Counted from the stretch's first letter, positions 1 to 13,351 are shown. The stretch: DNA of 64,000 nt from Rotaria macrura (GCA_900239685.1 OENT01000623.1:1-64000), one strand, 5' to 3'. Program-made: numbers and translations. Notes: generated from the sequence alone by a model not told the origin.

Positions 1-705
1 CAAACAAAAAGCCTGGTTGCGTGCCTGTTCTTGTTTTTTTCCATTGTAACCTTAATGCCGTAGATCGGTGCTTCTTCGATTCTCATAATGAACGAATGAG
101 AGTAAACAATATTTCTACTTACTCATTTGTTCTTGGTTGACTCCAGTCAATACTCTATCGGCAGATTAATTGAGAATAGACTATGTTTTAGATTCTGTTC
201 TTCTACTTACGGAGACGGTTGTATTTGAATATTGGAAGTCATGAACGTTACAATTTGACTATTCCGAGTACGTCAGCTTATTGTCGTTATTTTTTAAATA
301 TAACAATCTGTTTTAGATATTGTCAAACTCGCTCTTTTTTCTATCCATTCTCACCGCCGATTTTGCTGACTCTTTGAAGAAATTTTCGGATTGGTTGAAA
401 TTAATGTTAAAGTTCGAGTGAAGAAAAAGTGCATTTTTTTTCTCACTGCTTGTTTTTCTTCTCTACTAGAATCATTCATTATTCACACATTTTGTGTAGT
501 TTTAGAAAATCCGGGTAATGCAACAGAATAGAAAAGAGAGAAATAAAGAGCATCTGATTCATCAAGACCATCTTCTATTATATTCGATAGGCCATTAAAC
601 TCCTTCAAGTCATAGGCTTACTCGTCGCGGCATGTGTTTTGATTGAATAAATTCACTGTAGAAAAAAATTGATGGAACCACTTAATTGCCAAAGGATAGC
701 CTTCA

Positions 706-942
706 TTGTATTCATCATCATACCAAGTATCGGATATGAATCATCGAATCGTAATATTTGCTACGGGTTACAGTGTTACTAAAAATATCGTTTTCTCGAT
801 GAACGAGCAAAATAATACCTCTTTCTACAAAATAAAGTATAGATCTTGCAATGATCCAGTAGCCTATTTCTTTCATACAATGTCAAACAGATTTTCTGAA
901 GATTTGAAGATTATGTTTTCTTGTACGCAAAGACGTATTTAA
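706..942 (+). pseudogene. Possible fragment of a rhodopsin-like receptor (last helix and tail)
   Basis: A 78-codon open frame ends in a stretch reading SCNDPVAYFFHTMSNRF followed by a short basic, cysteine-containing tail. This resembles the end of helix 7 of class A GPCRs, where NPxxY is followed by an amphipathic helix and a Cys tail; here the motif would read N-D-P-V-A-Y. Codons just upstream in another frame give a hydrophobic run (IAFIVFIIIPSIG). No start, no earlier helices and no clear splice sites were found. It is therefore either a decayed receptor remnant or a chance resemblance. Confidence 0.25.
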
Positions 943-3277
943 ATGAATACAACAGCAATCGTATCAATGAGTCACGATGACGAAGTTTTAATTTTACAAC
1001 AAAAGTAGTCCCATTATGTTCTCTATCATTTCCTATCTTTAATAATAGTACATGTATAAACGTGTAAAGTTCAGTGTGCAGAAACTTAACATATCATCAA
1101 TGAGGAAAATCATGATTGAATATTTCCATAATGAACTCTTTTGTTAATGAAATAGTTATTGTTAATGGTAACTTCGTACAAGTTGAAGACAATTTTCATT
1201 CGAAACAATATCACAGATGTAGATATTCGAAAATATATCATTGTTTATTTAAGTGAAGAAATTCGCTCAATCGATTGAGATACGTCCATGGTAGTATTAA
1301 TTCATCGGTAGGAAATTGAACGATTTAGAAAACTATATAGATTATAGCCTATGAAATAGAATATGTCAAATATTTTGACCCAGATGAGTATCGACTGTTT
1401 TTCAATTTCTTATTAAACAAACCTGTTGATTGATTTATTCTTCGTTTAGATATCGATGACAAATATCTTTTTCAATATGCTACATGACAAGTTATCGATA
1501 TTGTTTCTGATTCAGAAAATTATTTTGAAATTCTATAATTCAAGTTTCGTGAATGCCATGAGAAGATTAATATTCACACACACTCACATCCTTATGCGGA
1601 ATGATTAATCATTAGATTAACGTCATATTCCATTTTATAATTGACGTATTCAAGCTTTTAGTTATCAATCTAGTAAAATTCTCAAGTTTCATGACGTCTA
1701 TCATAAATGTCCTACTTGTCATTATGAAATACTGACACGCATAAATAAATACGAGCAGTTTGACTATTTTTAAAAATTCATGAGGAATAATACTACAGAT
1801 ATATTCATTAAATTGCTGAAACATTTTTTCGATCGCCTAACTTCAACCGTCAATTACTTGGAAATCATACATGTACAAAGATGTATATTTCATAAGAGCT
1901 AAGATTTCGTATCGGTGGTTAGTCTTAGTTCAATCAAAGATATTTCAAGCGTCATTATATTATGCATTGATTTAGAATTTCGTTTCGATTTGTGAAAAAC
2001 AATTTTATATCGGACTGAATTTTCTCGCATATAAATATTGTCGTTAAAACGAGTTTTTATTTTCACAACAATAATTCGATTACATCTAGCTATGAATGTA
2101 TCACTGTACTCGTACGCCTATAAAATATCAAGTGTCGAGATTTGTACGTATTTTCTTGTTCGAACATATCGATATATATATATTTCTTCTTTGAAAGAGA
2201 TGAGTTTTAATAATCGAGCACATTATCACAATACTTGAGTGAATCTTTCGTGTAACGTCATGAAAACTAATGAGATTGGTATAAAAAGCACTGCAAGAAA
2301 TCGTATTCGCTCTCAGAGCAACTAGTGTTCGATAAAAATATCTTGAAATTATTTCTATTGAATGTGTAGATGTAACTCGATCATCACGGTTCAATGGAAA
2401 TGGAAACAAAGGTGAGAAAAATACAGAAGAAATTATTGTAAGAAAAATGATGAAAGTGTAATCCAGATAATGAATATGATTTGAACAACATTATTTTTTT
2501 TACTTTCTTTTACATTTAGAAGTCAATATAATTTATCTGTCAAATAAATTGCAAAATTCATTGACATAACATACCATGCGACGTGAACGCTTTCTGTACA
2601 CGTAATTTAGGTCAAATTGCAGGAATTCTCTTATTTTACCCTTACGGTGGAATTTCAAACCTATTCATCCATCGTTCTACAATTCGATGATCAATATAAA
2701 TTATTGTAGGCAACAATTTATGTTTATTGAATAATGAATTTCCTGACTCTAGGCATGAACAACAGCGTATGATTCTTAACTTTATTATTAGGCATGTTGA
2801 TTGAAATCTAAAATGCAGAACAAAAATTTTACCTATTGAATATTGTGTTTCGTATCCGATTGTTGATACAATAACGAATACATAACACTAGAGATTAAAC
2901 ATATATCAATAGAAATAAATATGATTTGAAAACCAAGGACTACATTGTAAGACGATCAATCGTACTAGGTTTATTAAGGGACAAAGATATTCTGATGCTA
3001 AGTGGACGTGTGACCTACTTTTAATTAAAAGTAATACACAAGCACTATTTGAAATAAAAAATGCTTCAGTAAAATGTTACACACGATAACGTTGAAAATA
3101 ATGCATTGTTTTTTTCCTAATATCAATATCTAATACCGATTGAATCTAACTGATCCAAACAAAACTTGACCATGCAATCATCTACCAGTAATGGGGATCC
3201 AAATCGATTCACTAAGCCCTATAGATATTTCTAACATACAAGAAACTACACATGAATTTACTTCTTGTGTAAGGTGC

Positions 3278-3422
3278 TAGAACCAAAAATTCACCTGCGT
3301 CTATCTGTAACACATGGTACAATCACCATGGCCATCTGTACCATAGTTAACGTCATTTACACAATCAACTATTTTGAAGAAGTGTCACAGGCAAACAGAT
3401 ACAGATGAATTTCCATTTCTAG
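3278..3422. repeat. Imperfect palindromic (foldback) element
   Basis: Left arm starts CTAGAACCAAAAATTCACCT; the reverse complement of the right arm starts CTAGAAATGGAAATTCATCT. The arms stay similar for about 40 bp, ending CTGTAACAC versus CTGTGACAC. The centre holds a smaller hairpin (CATGGTACA ... TGTACCAT). This fits a small foldback MITE, but no target duplication is clear. Confidence 0.4.
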
Positions 3423-6400
3423 ACTCTAGTGTTATCATCGGAGGACCATAATAAGTTGATAATGTCTGAAATTACTAGTATAACAGTGGTAGTTGAAGTC
3501 ATAATATACGACACAAGAATTCATTGATAGATCTTGTTCGATCATTTTATATTTTTCTTATGAAATGCAGATAGAAGATCTCGTAAATGAAAATTCAATA
3601 CTAGAACGTTCTGATATCATCAGATTTAATGCTGTTGGGTCTTTTATTGGGTTTCTCGTAATGTTTCAAGTTATCGATTCTTTTTAGAGATACACATATT
3701 TAGGTAATAGTTATGACCTGTGATGTCATTTTGATATGTAATCTTAGTCGGTAATTTGATGCTGACTTTGAAGTATAGACAAGAACAGGGATTGATTCTC
3801 TAACACCGAAGCAGACCCAAATAGACTAATGATAGGTAAGATCAATGGTCGAAACCAGAAAATATACTTTCCTTCCGGTTCGTACATGACTTCAAACCCC
3901 TTGGATAGATTTCGTAAATTCACACACATTGTAGATCACTGAAAATTTCTTCGACATGCTAGTTTCGAACAATTCCTTATTTTTGTTTTACCATAGATTT
4001 ACTGTGCGTCGCATTCACAGTAAGAATGTGTTTGACCAAGCTAAAAGTCGTAATAGCATTATGCAAATACTTCTTTAGAAACAGAAATCGAAGTAGACTA
4101 TTCGCTATGGAAAACCTCCAAAATTCCTAGTTCAGTTTGATATTGCACATGTTTACGATTAATCACTAAAAGGCAAGTAGTCGATATTGTAATCCTGACT
4201 TATTGATTTACTGCTTTCATCATCAGTATTTTCGGCATAGATTTATTCGATCGTTCGTAGTTCTGCTTGCAGTGTTCATTTCATTATGGCCTATATTGAT
4301 ATGCATAAACAAATCTACACACTCTTTATTCTGTGGTGTAAATCTTTCAATTGAAATAACAAAAAAAAACTTTAGTTGATTGAATTATTCACTACAACGT
4401 GCACGCCATGCTTGATACATCTAATCTATACAATTTTCATTAGTGAAAGTAATTACTCTTGTTGTAATCTTCTGTTCTGAAAGAATTCATAGTAGGTCTC
4501 TAACGTTTGATGTGGGTTATTTTGAAAAAAAAATCTATTTAGGAACATTATTGAGAATTCTCAATTCTATCAAAGTTTCGAAATATCCATCAGGTTACTC
4601 TTTAGATATTGTTAAGCTTCAGTTTAGTCAGTAGTTTCAGATGAGAATCGTCAAATATAGAAAAAGAAATATATTATTCAGTCGATAGTGATTGCTTGAG
4701 ATATTTCATTGACTACAGGTCAAGCCGTTTTGTCATGGTCATCATGCACCATGATCTCTGCATACTATGATGTGTTCTACCGTTGCGCTACATATTTCAT
4801 GTGTTACATCCTTTACTATTGCTTTTTTCCGTGCCCCTCTCTATTTATAGGCTCGATTGATCTCGCTAAAAGAAAAATGAACATCACTGATATGTCATGA
4901 CATGTCACTGAACAAGGAGTTTTCTAAAGAACATATACATGTGGGCAGCAGAATTTAGAATCTAGTTGAGATTGGAATTTTGTATTATTCTATGAATATT
5001 GCGAGAAAGTGATTTATAGAAAGTAAAATTTTGCAAGTGAGTTATATGAGATTCTTTGGTACAATGTGTAATATAAAAACAAATGTTTATGTTTGGATGA
5101 TTAATTAATGTTTTTTTTTTTGATGGTTTGCAGTGAGAAAAAAAAAAGAAAGACTCCGAAAAATATTGAACTTTTAAGGATTGGGACATAGGGACATTGA
5201 TTTTGTTTTGTTTCTTTAGTTGAAGAAATGAAAAAGGTTTTCGCTATGTCGAGCAGCTGGGATAGGGATGGGAGGTTTTTTTGTTAAGTCGTATGATATG
5301 GGAGGATAGTAAATGTTTTTTTTAAATTTTTAGTGAAATGAATAAACACGTTTTTTATATGAGTAGTCCATTGGATGTGTTATGATTTACAATCGTTCTC
5401 CGTCAAAAAAAAATAAAGAAATTAATGTAAAAGAATCTTCATAATTTATGTGTAGTCATTATTTGTTTCATAGCGACGAAGATCGATAATTAATAAACAA
5501 ATGATAACAACATAAGTAGATTTAGTACATTCTACTAAAGTATTAAAATGTAAAACCAGGATAAATAAATATCTATATGATAATGTAATATAAACAGCGT
5601 AATGTCAACGAAGTATTTTATTTCCTCCTAATATTATAGCACGACTTCAACAAGATACATTAATTACTATATGATTCATACAAGCGGTGTGAAAGAGCAT
5701 TGAGATAAATGAAAAATAAGAAATAAAATTTTTTTTCGTTTTGGTCACCAATTTGAAAAAAATATCTAAATTATGCTGATTTAGAAAACACATGGCTAAA
5801 TCTAACTCATAGGAAACGTTTACATATCGTTCAGATAACTTTATTTGCATTTTGATTTTCAAAGTTCTTTTTTTCTTTTCTTCGCTCTCGTTTTTTGTCT
5901 ATTTTCTCTATCTTTTATTAAATCTATTATTCCATTCTGAACTAAATTCTCATGTCAACTGTAACATATATATAGGATAAACATGTTGCCGGAGAAGAAT
6001 AGTCTTGTTTCTTTGTTCTCTCATGGCTCGTGTTTGGGTTCGAAATAAAAAAGAACAAAGGAAAAATTCGACAATAATTCGAGGAACAATTATGAGAGAA
6101 TTAAAACGTATTGATTTAAATTCTTTCGAATTTTTAGGGTATCTAAACATATTCCATGATACCATCTCAGTGTTTGTTTTGTGAAAATATAATTACTTTC
6201 ATATGAGTGTGAATCTCAAAATAGCAGCTAAGGACCAATCAAGTAAACCTTCATTTGTTTTCTTTTTTATAGCGTGTTTCGAACAAACATTATTGTATCA
6301 TAATCCTGAATTGAGTAGCAATTACAAATCTTCGAGTTTTATGTATATGAAGAAATGAAATATCGAACATGTCCCTGTCGATTGCAAATATTCGACTTTA

Positions 6401-7202
6401 TTATTGCCTATTTACTAATTTTCTTATCTTTTATTATAAGTAGGAAGAAATTAACATGTTCAACAATAAAAACAAAACATCCTTTCAATCGTGTGAGATA
6501 GATATGAATGCGATAGCTGATTTTAACAGGAATGTTCAACGATATTATTCGTTAAAAATCAACTATGTCTTTTAGTTAATCGTTAGTTTCGAATACTCCA
6601 GTCTATTGCTACACTCGTTGCTATTGTGTGTGAGTAGCTTAACTAAGCGAGACATGTCTGAGAAGATGTGAAACAATCAGAAAAAATTCTTTGATTTTCT
6701 ATGCACATGCTTTAGAAAGAGTATACTGATATAATCTTACATAAAATATGAATAAGACGATGAAAAAAACAAACCATCAGAATACAGTTTGTTATAGTTT
6801 AAATATAGAAATATTGTTTACTCCATGAATAATTATTTGAATGAGTAAGACTGATTCAAATTATCATTCATAGCAATCTGTAGGAGTCTTCCAATCAGTG
6901 ATATAAACAAGCATTCATATGATATGCGCACAACTGCATCAATCAATATAGCCTCTAGATGATTATTATGAGAATAGGAGAACGAAAAAAATAAAATTGT
7001 GCATTCATCTGATAAAAAAAAACGAATCATCATAAGTTTCTATCAAAATTAACCTTGATGAAAAAATGAATGTGTCTCAACGTGATCGATTTTGTATATA
7101 TGGATGAAGTAAGATACTTATTTCTTTAACAAGCATATTCAGTGAAGCAACTTGCTTTTCATATTTTATTCTACTCAATCGGTAATTAACGAATCGATTA
7201 TC

Positions 7203-7397
7203 ATGGATCGTGAATCAGAAGGTGCTCGTGAACCAGGTTTCTTCAGCGGTGTTTGTCATGAAATGGGCAAACTCGAGGGTGAACTTCGGGATGTAGAACG
7301 AAGTCATGAACAGCGTGAAGCTCATAAATATGAAGAACGTGCCGAACGTTATGCCGAAAAGGAAAAGGAAGACTTTGGAAAAGGAGGTTTTCAATAA
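7203..7397 (+). CDS. Small, highly charged hydrophilic protein (64 aa)
   Basis: A single-exon frame of 64 residues from the second ATG (7203). The upstream part of the frame has no ATG and reads through what looks like leader sequence, so this start is preferred. The protein begins MDRESEGAREPGFF and then becomes almost wholly charged (ELRDVERSHEQREAHKYEER and a following EKEKED stretch), ending GKGGFQ. It has one cysteine, no signal peptide and no membrane segment, and probably forms one amphipathic or coiled helix. An AATAAA overlaps the stop codon and a second lies near 7428, so a short 3' UTR is likely. Composition resembles small LEA-like or heat-soluble proteins, but no family motif is seen. 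Function unknown. Confidence 0.55.
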   Translation: MDRESEGAREPGFFSGVCHEMGKLEGELRDVERSHEQREAHKYEERAERYAEKEKEDFGKGGFQ

Positions 7398-10300
7398 ATA
7401 TTTTCATCCTTCAGTATAAATAAACTTATTGACTGAAAAACAAGTAGCGTCTATCTAATGATAGACTGAGTCCCTTTTCTGAAAACATATATGAGCTCTT
7501 GGTTAATTGAAAAGGATTCTAGTCAACTTTTGAAAATATAAATCTCATGCTGTTCATGTAATAAGATGATCAATTTTGTTGTATCATATCTCAGGATCAT
7601 TGGATATGTATAATGGCAAGTGTCTATGATTACCCAGGACGAAGCTGCCCAAGAGGATGTTATAAACTGTCTGACAACCCTCGTACTCAAAATTAAGGAT
7701 TCGAAGATCCTCTCCCCTTTCATCTAAAAATTAATTACGAAACACTTGAACGATCCAAAGGCGTCGGAATCCCGGTATTCCGACCAGGGTCGTGATCATT
7801 CCGACAACTTCCTATTCGAATCCAATATCAAAGATTGTGACAACTTTCCAACGGATTTCTATCGGATTCGATATTTTTACGATAGGATCCAACGGAGCTC
7901 ACGGATCGGATCAGCATTCCAGAGTCACCTGTAAAATTTGATGTAAAATTTTTCAGTCGTCAAACTTCTCTTCATTATTCATCATACTATTGTTGTAATC
8001 TTCACAAATAATATCAACGTGAATGTCGATATGATATTTCACTATTTTTTTAATTATCTTTTTCGCGCTTTGCAGACACATACACAAAACAAATTAATTT
8101 TCTTCGTAACACTCTTTATTTCATAAAAGAGAATAACTTTTATTATTCGATAAAAACTTCGGAAAGGGATCAATAATTAAAAAAACACAACGCTGGCTAT
8201 TGATAGTGTATATGAGCATTGCAGAAAAATTTTCAAAAATATCTCAAAATCATATAAATCGATATTCAAAAATATCATTAACAGTTGTCTTCTATTTCAA
8301 TGTGCTTCATGTCGTTATGAGAAAAACGTAGACAAAAAATGTTTTTTTTTTACATCTAAGTTTTTCAATAGAATTTCACAGCGTTACATAGTAGGGTGGG
8401 CATATAAATAAAAATTTCCGAGTACTACTACTAAATCAATTGAAATATAAGAGTTTTATCTTTTAAGATACGCTAGTATGCTTCGTCCTATGCGTAGTAA
8501 ACATGAACCTTCAACATGCAAGTAACAGCGTGATATGTTATTTGATAGAATGCATTCACATCCTCAGAATAGTCTAAAGAGCATTCCGAAATCTACCTAT
8601 GGAACTTCTTGAAGTCAAACTCATACAGAGAAGAAAACTGGGAAGGTTCAAAAAGGCTTTTATTAAATTTGTCAGATAAATTGCGATCAAGAAACTTTTC
8701 TGCTAATTTTTATATCTCCTGAAATAACGAACAGGATTGATATGACATGCTCTGATATCAATTTAATTTCTCGTTTATTTCTTTATCAAATAATTTCGTA
8801 CGACATGCATTGTGACATTTGTGTTTACAAGTTTCATTTTATATGTTCGCTGTACAAGAAGCAACATCGTTTATTCAAAATTTTTGATGATTTTATGTTC
8901 CATTGAGTAGTTTCCGTTCAACATTATCGAAACTAATTCAGTACAGATTTATTATCTTGAAACCATTTTTAATAACGTACAACAGAATATCGAAGAGTGA
9001 ATGACCATATGATATTTAGAAAGAAGTGTTGCAAAATGTTTTAATAATAGAGAACATCAACTTAACATTCAAAATGCATAGTATTTACGAAAATATTCGC
9101 TCTTTTTCTTGATTCCAAAGAGAAAAGAACACATAGGTCATACAGTTATTTTTAACTGTATACGGCAGTATGAATTAAGTTTTTAACTTCGTTAACATCA
9201 AATATTCCGAGATTTGTACAGGTCAAAATAAGTAACTATTTACGTCATAGGAGGAATTGCTCAGAGGAATTTCATCTAAACGAAATCGTATGGATTATTT
9301 GACAAAATTCGATAGATATTGAACTGTGGCATCTTACAATTTAACGAAACCATAACCTGTGTATTTAATAATATACTGCTTTAACGAATACCTATATTTT
9401 AAAAGAATCGATATGATTTAATTTCATTTGAATAGGGTTCTGAATGATGTCCTTTCGTTCGACTTTCCTACATGACATATTTTGAGATGTTACTTGGCTG
9501 GTAAATTGACTTAGCTGACAAGGAAAGCCGTGTACATTTAGTATGATCGTTCGAGGAATTATTATCATCACGAACTCGACTTATCAATATGTTCCTCTAA
9601 TTTGAACGAAGTAGTGTCAAAATTGACTTGTAGTTCTGTCAGACCACTTTGTCATATGATGGGAGAATTAGACTTTGCGACAAAATGATTTTCTTAAAAT
9701 AAAATGAATTTGAAGCATAACCAATACATTCACATGAATAGAGATATAGTGGTGTAAAAAGTTTATAACAGCTATACTACGCACATCGCTGTTAGTGTGG
9801 ATGTATTAATTTTGTTAAAAATCATTTTTCAAGAAAGTGATTTTGTCGCAAAATCAAATTCTCCATCACCTCGGTAACTCGTATGCATAGGCATGAATAG
9901 TAATAATATGAAGTACAATTAATAAATTCTAATTCTAGAGAACAATTTTTCCAGAAACACGAAAAAAAGAAAAGATTTTCTCATGCAATCATTATAATAC
10001 ATTCTTTTTTACGTGTAATTATTGTAGCATAGAAATAAATATGAAATATTTATCTGAAACTAAAACAAGCTCTATTGTTCGACGGATAAAAATCACTCAG
10101 TATTATTTATATATTTATTTATTCAATAATTTGATCCTTATCGGCGTAATAGACAACATTGTGTTGCAAGATTCGTGTTGTTTTCACTAATTTTCATTAT
10201 CATACGTAGAAAAACAAAACCTATGCTTCTAGAAAATTCGGTTTCGATTTTTTAGTATCGATATCAGAATCATGTTTTCTTAAAATTACTAATCAACAAA

Positions 10301-10722
10301 ATTACTAACAATATCCTTTGGTTTTCTGCTATTGAAGTATAAAAAATAAATCAATTTTACGAATCCGATGAGAAATTTCGTATAGCAGACAAAAACTTGA
10401 ATCGAAACTATTTTTTCCCAAATATAATCCAAGTAAAATACTTCAGTTGTACTCTAAGATTTCATTTAAGAAATTTCTTAAAGCATGATTAACGTTGAAT
10501 CATCTATGTTCTTCTCAATGAATACCCTAGTTATTTTCAGTGTTTCACGGACAATTTAAAAGTATGCGAAAATAATTGTAAATTTTAAAATTGACCTTTT
10601 GAATCTTTGCTGTAAAATTTTTCATAATTCACGCTAGAATAGTCTTGACTATTGTTAGTCCATCTGTTAAGTGTACAGAAAAAAAAACAATTCCATTATT
10701 TCTATATTATCTTAGTTACAAA
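7398..10722. other. Intergenic, with a GC-richer patch and a foldback
   Basis: No gene recognised. 7745-7935 is less AT-rich than its surroundings and repeats GATCC/GGATT-type words, with a small perfect hairpin (GGAATcccggtATTCC near 7769); it may be a fragment of a mobile element. The foldback at 9658-9870 is listed separately. Confidence 0.5.
9658..9870. repeat. 213-bp foldback MITE-like element
   Basis: Left arm GATGGGAGAATTAGACTTTG CGACAAAATGATTTTCTT and the reverse complement of the right arm GATGGAGAATTTGATTTTGC GACAAAATCACTTTCTT agree over about 45 bp with few mismatches. Pairing continues inward (CCAATACATTCACA versus TTAATACATCCACA), so most of the element folds on itself around a loop of roughly 25 nt near 9764. 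There is no coding capacity. This is typical of a small non-autonomous foldback DNA element. Confidence 0.6.
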
Positions 10723-10780
10723 ATGATGTTCGACTTTGGTCAGTTGAAAATCTTTTTTACCGTAGCAACTAGCGTCATCG
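10723..10780 (+). CDS. Possible signal-peptide first exon
   Basis: A short frame MMFDFGQLKIFFTVATSVI is followed at once by a strong splice donor (G|GTGAGT at 10781). It is hydrophobic enough for a signal peptide or first membrane helix. The best acceptor (TTTTAG, about 10924) continues in frame for only about 18 residues before a stop. It may be a tiny secreted peptide gene, the start of a decayed gene, or chance. No homology recognised. Confidence 0.2.
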
Positions 10781-13110
10781 GTGAGTCTATGCGCAGCATG
10801 CTCATCTAATTTTTTCCTATTTAGTACCTTTTCAATAAAAACGGTATCGAATAATCATTGCTTTCTTAACTATTAATATTGAAAGATTTATTTGATATTG
10901 CACTCTAATGTTTGACAATTTTAGAGACGAGCATGATGATTATATGCTCAAGGATGCTACCATTACAACCATTTAAGCAATGATTAATCATTAGATTGGA
11001 TTGAGAATCCCGACATACTGTGAGCAATGTTTATCAATACAAAAATATCGCTATTTATCTTTTCCTATTGTCAGCTCGTAGATTTGTCAAACAGGGTATA
11101 CAAAAACTAAATTCTATTTCGACAGGATGAGAATATCTCACAGAAGTATTGACTAGAATATTTTTTGTCGTTCGATTTATCTATGATTCAATTATTCATC
11201 GATCTTTACTGTGTCCATTGAAACTGCAGACAGAAAGTAGCTTATATACGTTCATGACATACTATCCAAATTACTATTCCTCTATACACGTCAACACTCT
11301 GTTTACAACATGTTTCATGAGAGTAGTGTCTGTTTGAAGAAATAAAGATTTCTGAATGAATTTGTAAAATTTTGTTCTAAAATGTAACACAATAAGTGTG
11401 TTGAATTATTGAAAACATTTGTTTACGTGCTAGATAAACAAATATTCTTGACTAATGAAAAACGTAAGTGATGTAACGAAATTTCAACGTGCTGTTTAAT
11501 CTTTCGGTTTTATTCTTTTCATTTCATAACTTATTCAAGTTTCTCGTTGTTCTTATTATGTTTAGCCTAAGTTTTTTCTTCGTTTTAAGTTATTACTCGA
11601 ATTAAAATAATTACGATTTTCTCGATACGAATTATACTATGTAATAATCTTAAAATTATATTAAATCTAAAAAAGAATTTTAAACTGCTATACTAATTAG
11701 TCAAATACGAGACGCAGTATTTAATCACAAAATAGTAAATTACTTCATTTTCTAAATAACACATGATAAAGAAAAATATCATACAGTCATAAATAATAAA
11801 CGATGATTCATTCATCTCAGTAAGATACAAAATTGTGGAAATAATTGGTTTATTTACGAAACATAATTTCGAAAAGAAAATAAAATGTCGTTTTTGCAAG
11901 TGAATGGAAAAATAATAGATACTGATTTGAATATGAAACTTTCATTTATCTATTTTTCTGTAAATTATTTGTTAATATTTCAAATCTACTAATAAATCTT
12001 CAAAAACCGTCGACACAGTCATAATCATCGATGTAAAAAATGAAACCTATCGTTCCTATTTCATAGTTCTTCCTAACTAATAATTCAAATCCACCTGTAT
12101 CATTTATCTTTATCATGTAGTTTTCACAGGTAATAAAGTTTAAAATTTTCTCCATCACCAGTTTTTTACTTAGTACTGCGTAGTTTTTACTTTTAAATAA
12201 AAAACTCGTAAAAGACGACAAAGCAAATTATATTAAGTAATAGTACAATTCGAAAACTAAAATATGAAATACAACTGGTTTTCCTGTTCGAATCTTGTTG
12301 TGATTCATCGTAGAAATGACATATCTATGACCTTAGTTTTTTTCAGTTTCCTTTTTCCATAGTTGTTTGTATATGTTACTCATTTATTTGAAAAATAAAA
12401 AAATCATTAAGACTTCAAGCAAGCCAAAATCAAAAATGAAATAATAACGTATACATTGCTTCCAGTTGAATTATCAACTTGTAATGTACCCTACCAAAAA
12501 TTGATTTCAAACTGCTTAATTTTGCTTTAAAAAAATGATTCATCTTGTTATTCGACCCTTGCTCACTTGATTGCGTCGAGTAAAACAAAATTTGGACGCA
12601 TTACAGAATATCTAGTTGATTTATTCTTAATTAGACCGTTCTTTTAAACTTAAGTTAAATGCGTATATTCGCCTCGACGGTTTTGCGTTGATGCAAAACA
12701 TTATTAATAGCTTTTGAAAATACGACGAATCTTTGATCAACAAACAACTAATGTTCTTTCAGAACGTATACTTGAAATACTCATTAAATTAGGTTAAGAT
12801 TCTAACAAACATGATGACAGTGAATATGAAATAATACACTACGGAATAGTGTTCAATTCAATGGGAAAATCAATGTCTTTGTTTTCTTTTGTCATTTTGA
12901 ATAAAATGTTTTTTATATTAATATATATTCAATTTATTGGATTACTAGCTCCTATACGGCACGGTTTTATTAGGTTAATAATCAGAATACTAGAAAATAG
13001 TTTTTAAAGTATTTTATAGCAGAAACCTATATGAAGAAGATTTTCTTACTGTCGATGTGGATTATGACAGTACGGATTATTAAACTAAAAAGCAGTCCAT
13101 CCTAGCCGTT
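10781..13110. other. Intergenic, nothing recognised
   Basis: AT-rich sequence with only short open frames of unbiased composition. A 73-codon frame on the minus strand (12000-12221) has mixed composition but no motif or splice context, and I do not support it as a gene. Confidence 0.5.
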
Positions 13111-13351
13111 TCAATAAGGATAATAGCCATATCCACCTCCAAATCCTCCAGGAGTTCCAAAACCACCAGGAACTCCGTAGCCACCAGGAAATCCATAGCC
13201 ACCAGGAGCTCCATAACCACCAGGAACTCCATAGCCACCAGGAAATCCTGCTCCACCATGGTGTTCCAAAATTTATCATTTTAAAGTCATTCTCAATGAA
13301 TTTTTATCTTATTTTACCATGATGATGATGATGATGATGACCGCCGAACAT
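13111..13351 (-). CDS. Histidine-tract plus GGYGxP-repeat peptide (56 aa, two exons)
   Basis: Exon 1 is 13351-13318 and encodes MFGG followed by seven His. A GTAAAA donor opens a 70-nt intron (13317-13248) that ends GGAGCAG. Exon 2 is 13247-13111 and encodes GFP, then GGYGVP, GGYGAP, GGYGFP, GGYGVP, GGFGTP, and a tail GGFGGGYGYYPY. Phase 1 is kept across the junction and the total is exactly 57 codons including the stop. The other, longer open frame over the same DNA gives a tryptophan-rich string and is a shadow. There is no signal peptide. Repeats of Gly-Gly-Tyr-Gly-x-Pro are typical of flexible structural, phase-separating or prion-like tails (for example annexin/ALG-2-partner N-termini and glycine-rich cuticle proteins); the His run could bind metal. 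Function is inference only. Confidence 0.65.

Larger units (their letters stand above)
1..7150. other. AT-rich gene-poor region
   Basis: Long AT-rich stretch in which I find no convincing complete gene. The open frames are short and have no recognisable domains, apart from a possible receptor-tail fragment near 706-942. A palindromic element lies at 3278-3422. The rest looks like intergenic sequence or very old decayed material. Confidence 0.6.

Noticed and set aside
6035-6060. GGGTTCGAAATAAA, reminiscent of a tRNA T-loop
   Set aside because: No matching acceptor, D-arm or anticodon arm could be found around it.
13085-13279. 64-codon tryptophan-rich frame (repeated SSWWLW words)
   Set aside because: It is an out-of-frame reading of the GGYGxP repeats. 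The spliced frame with exon 13318-13351 explains the region better and ends in a sensible tail.
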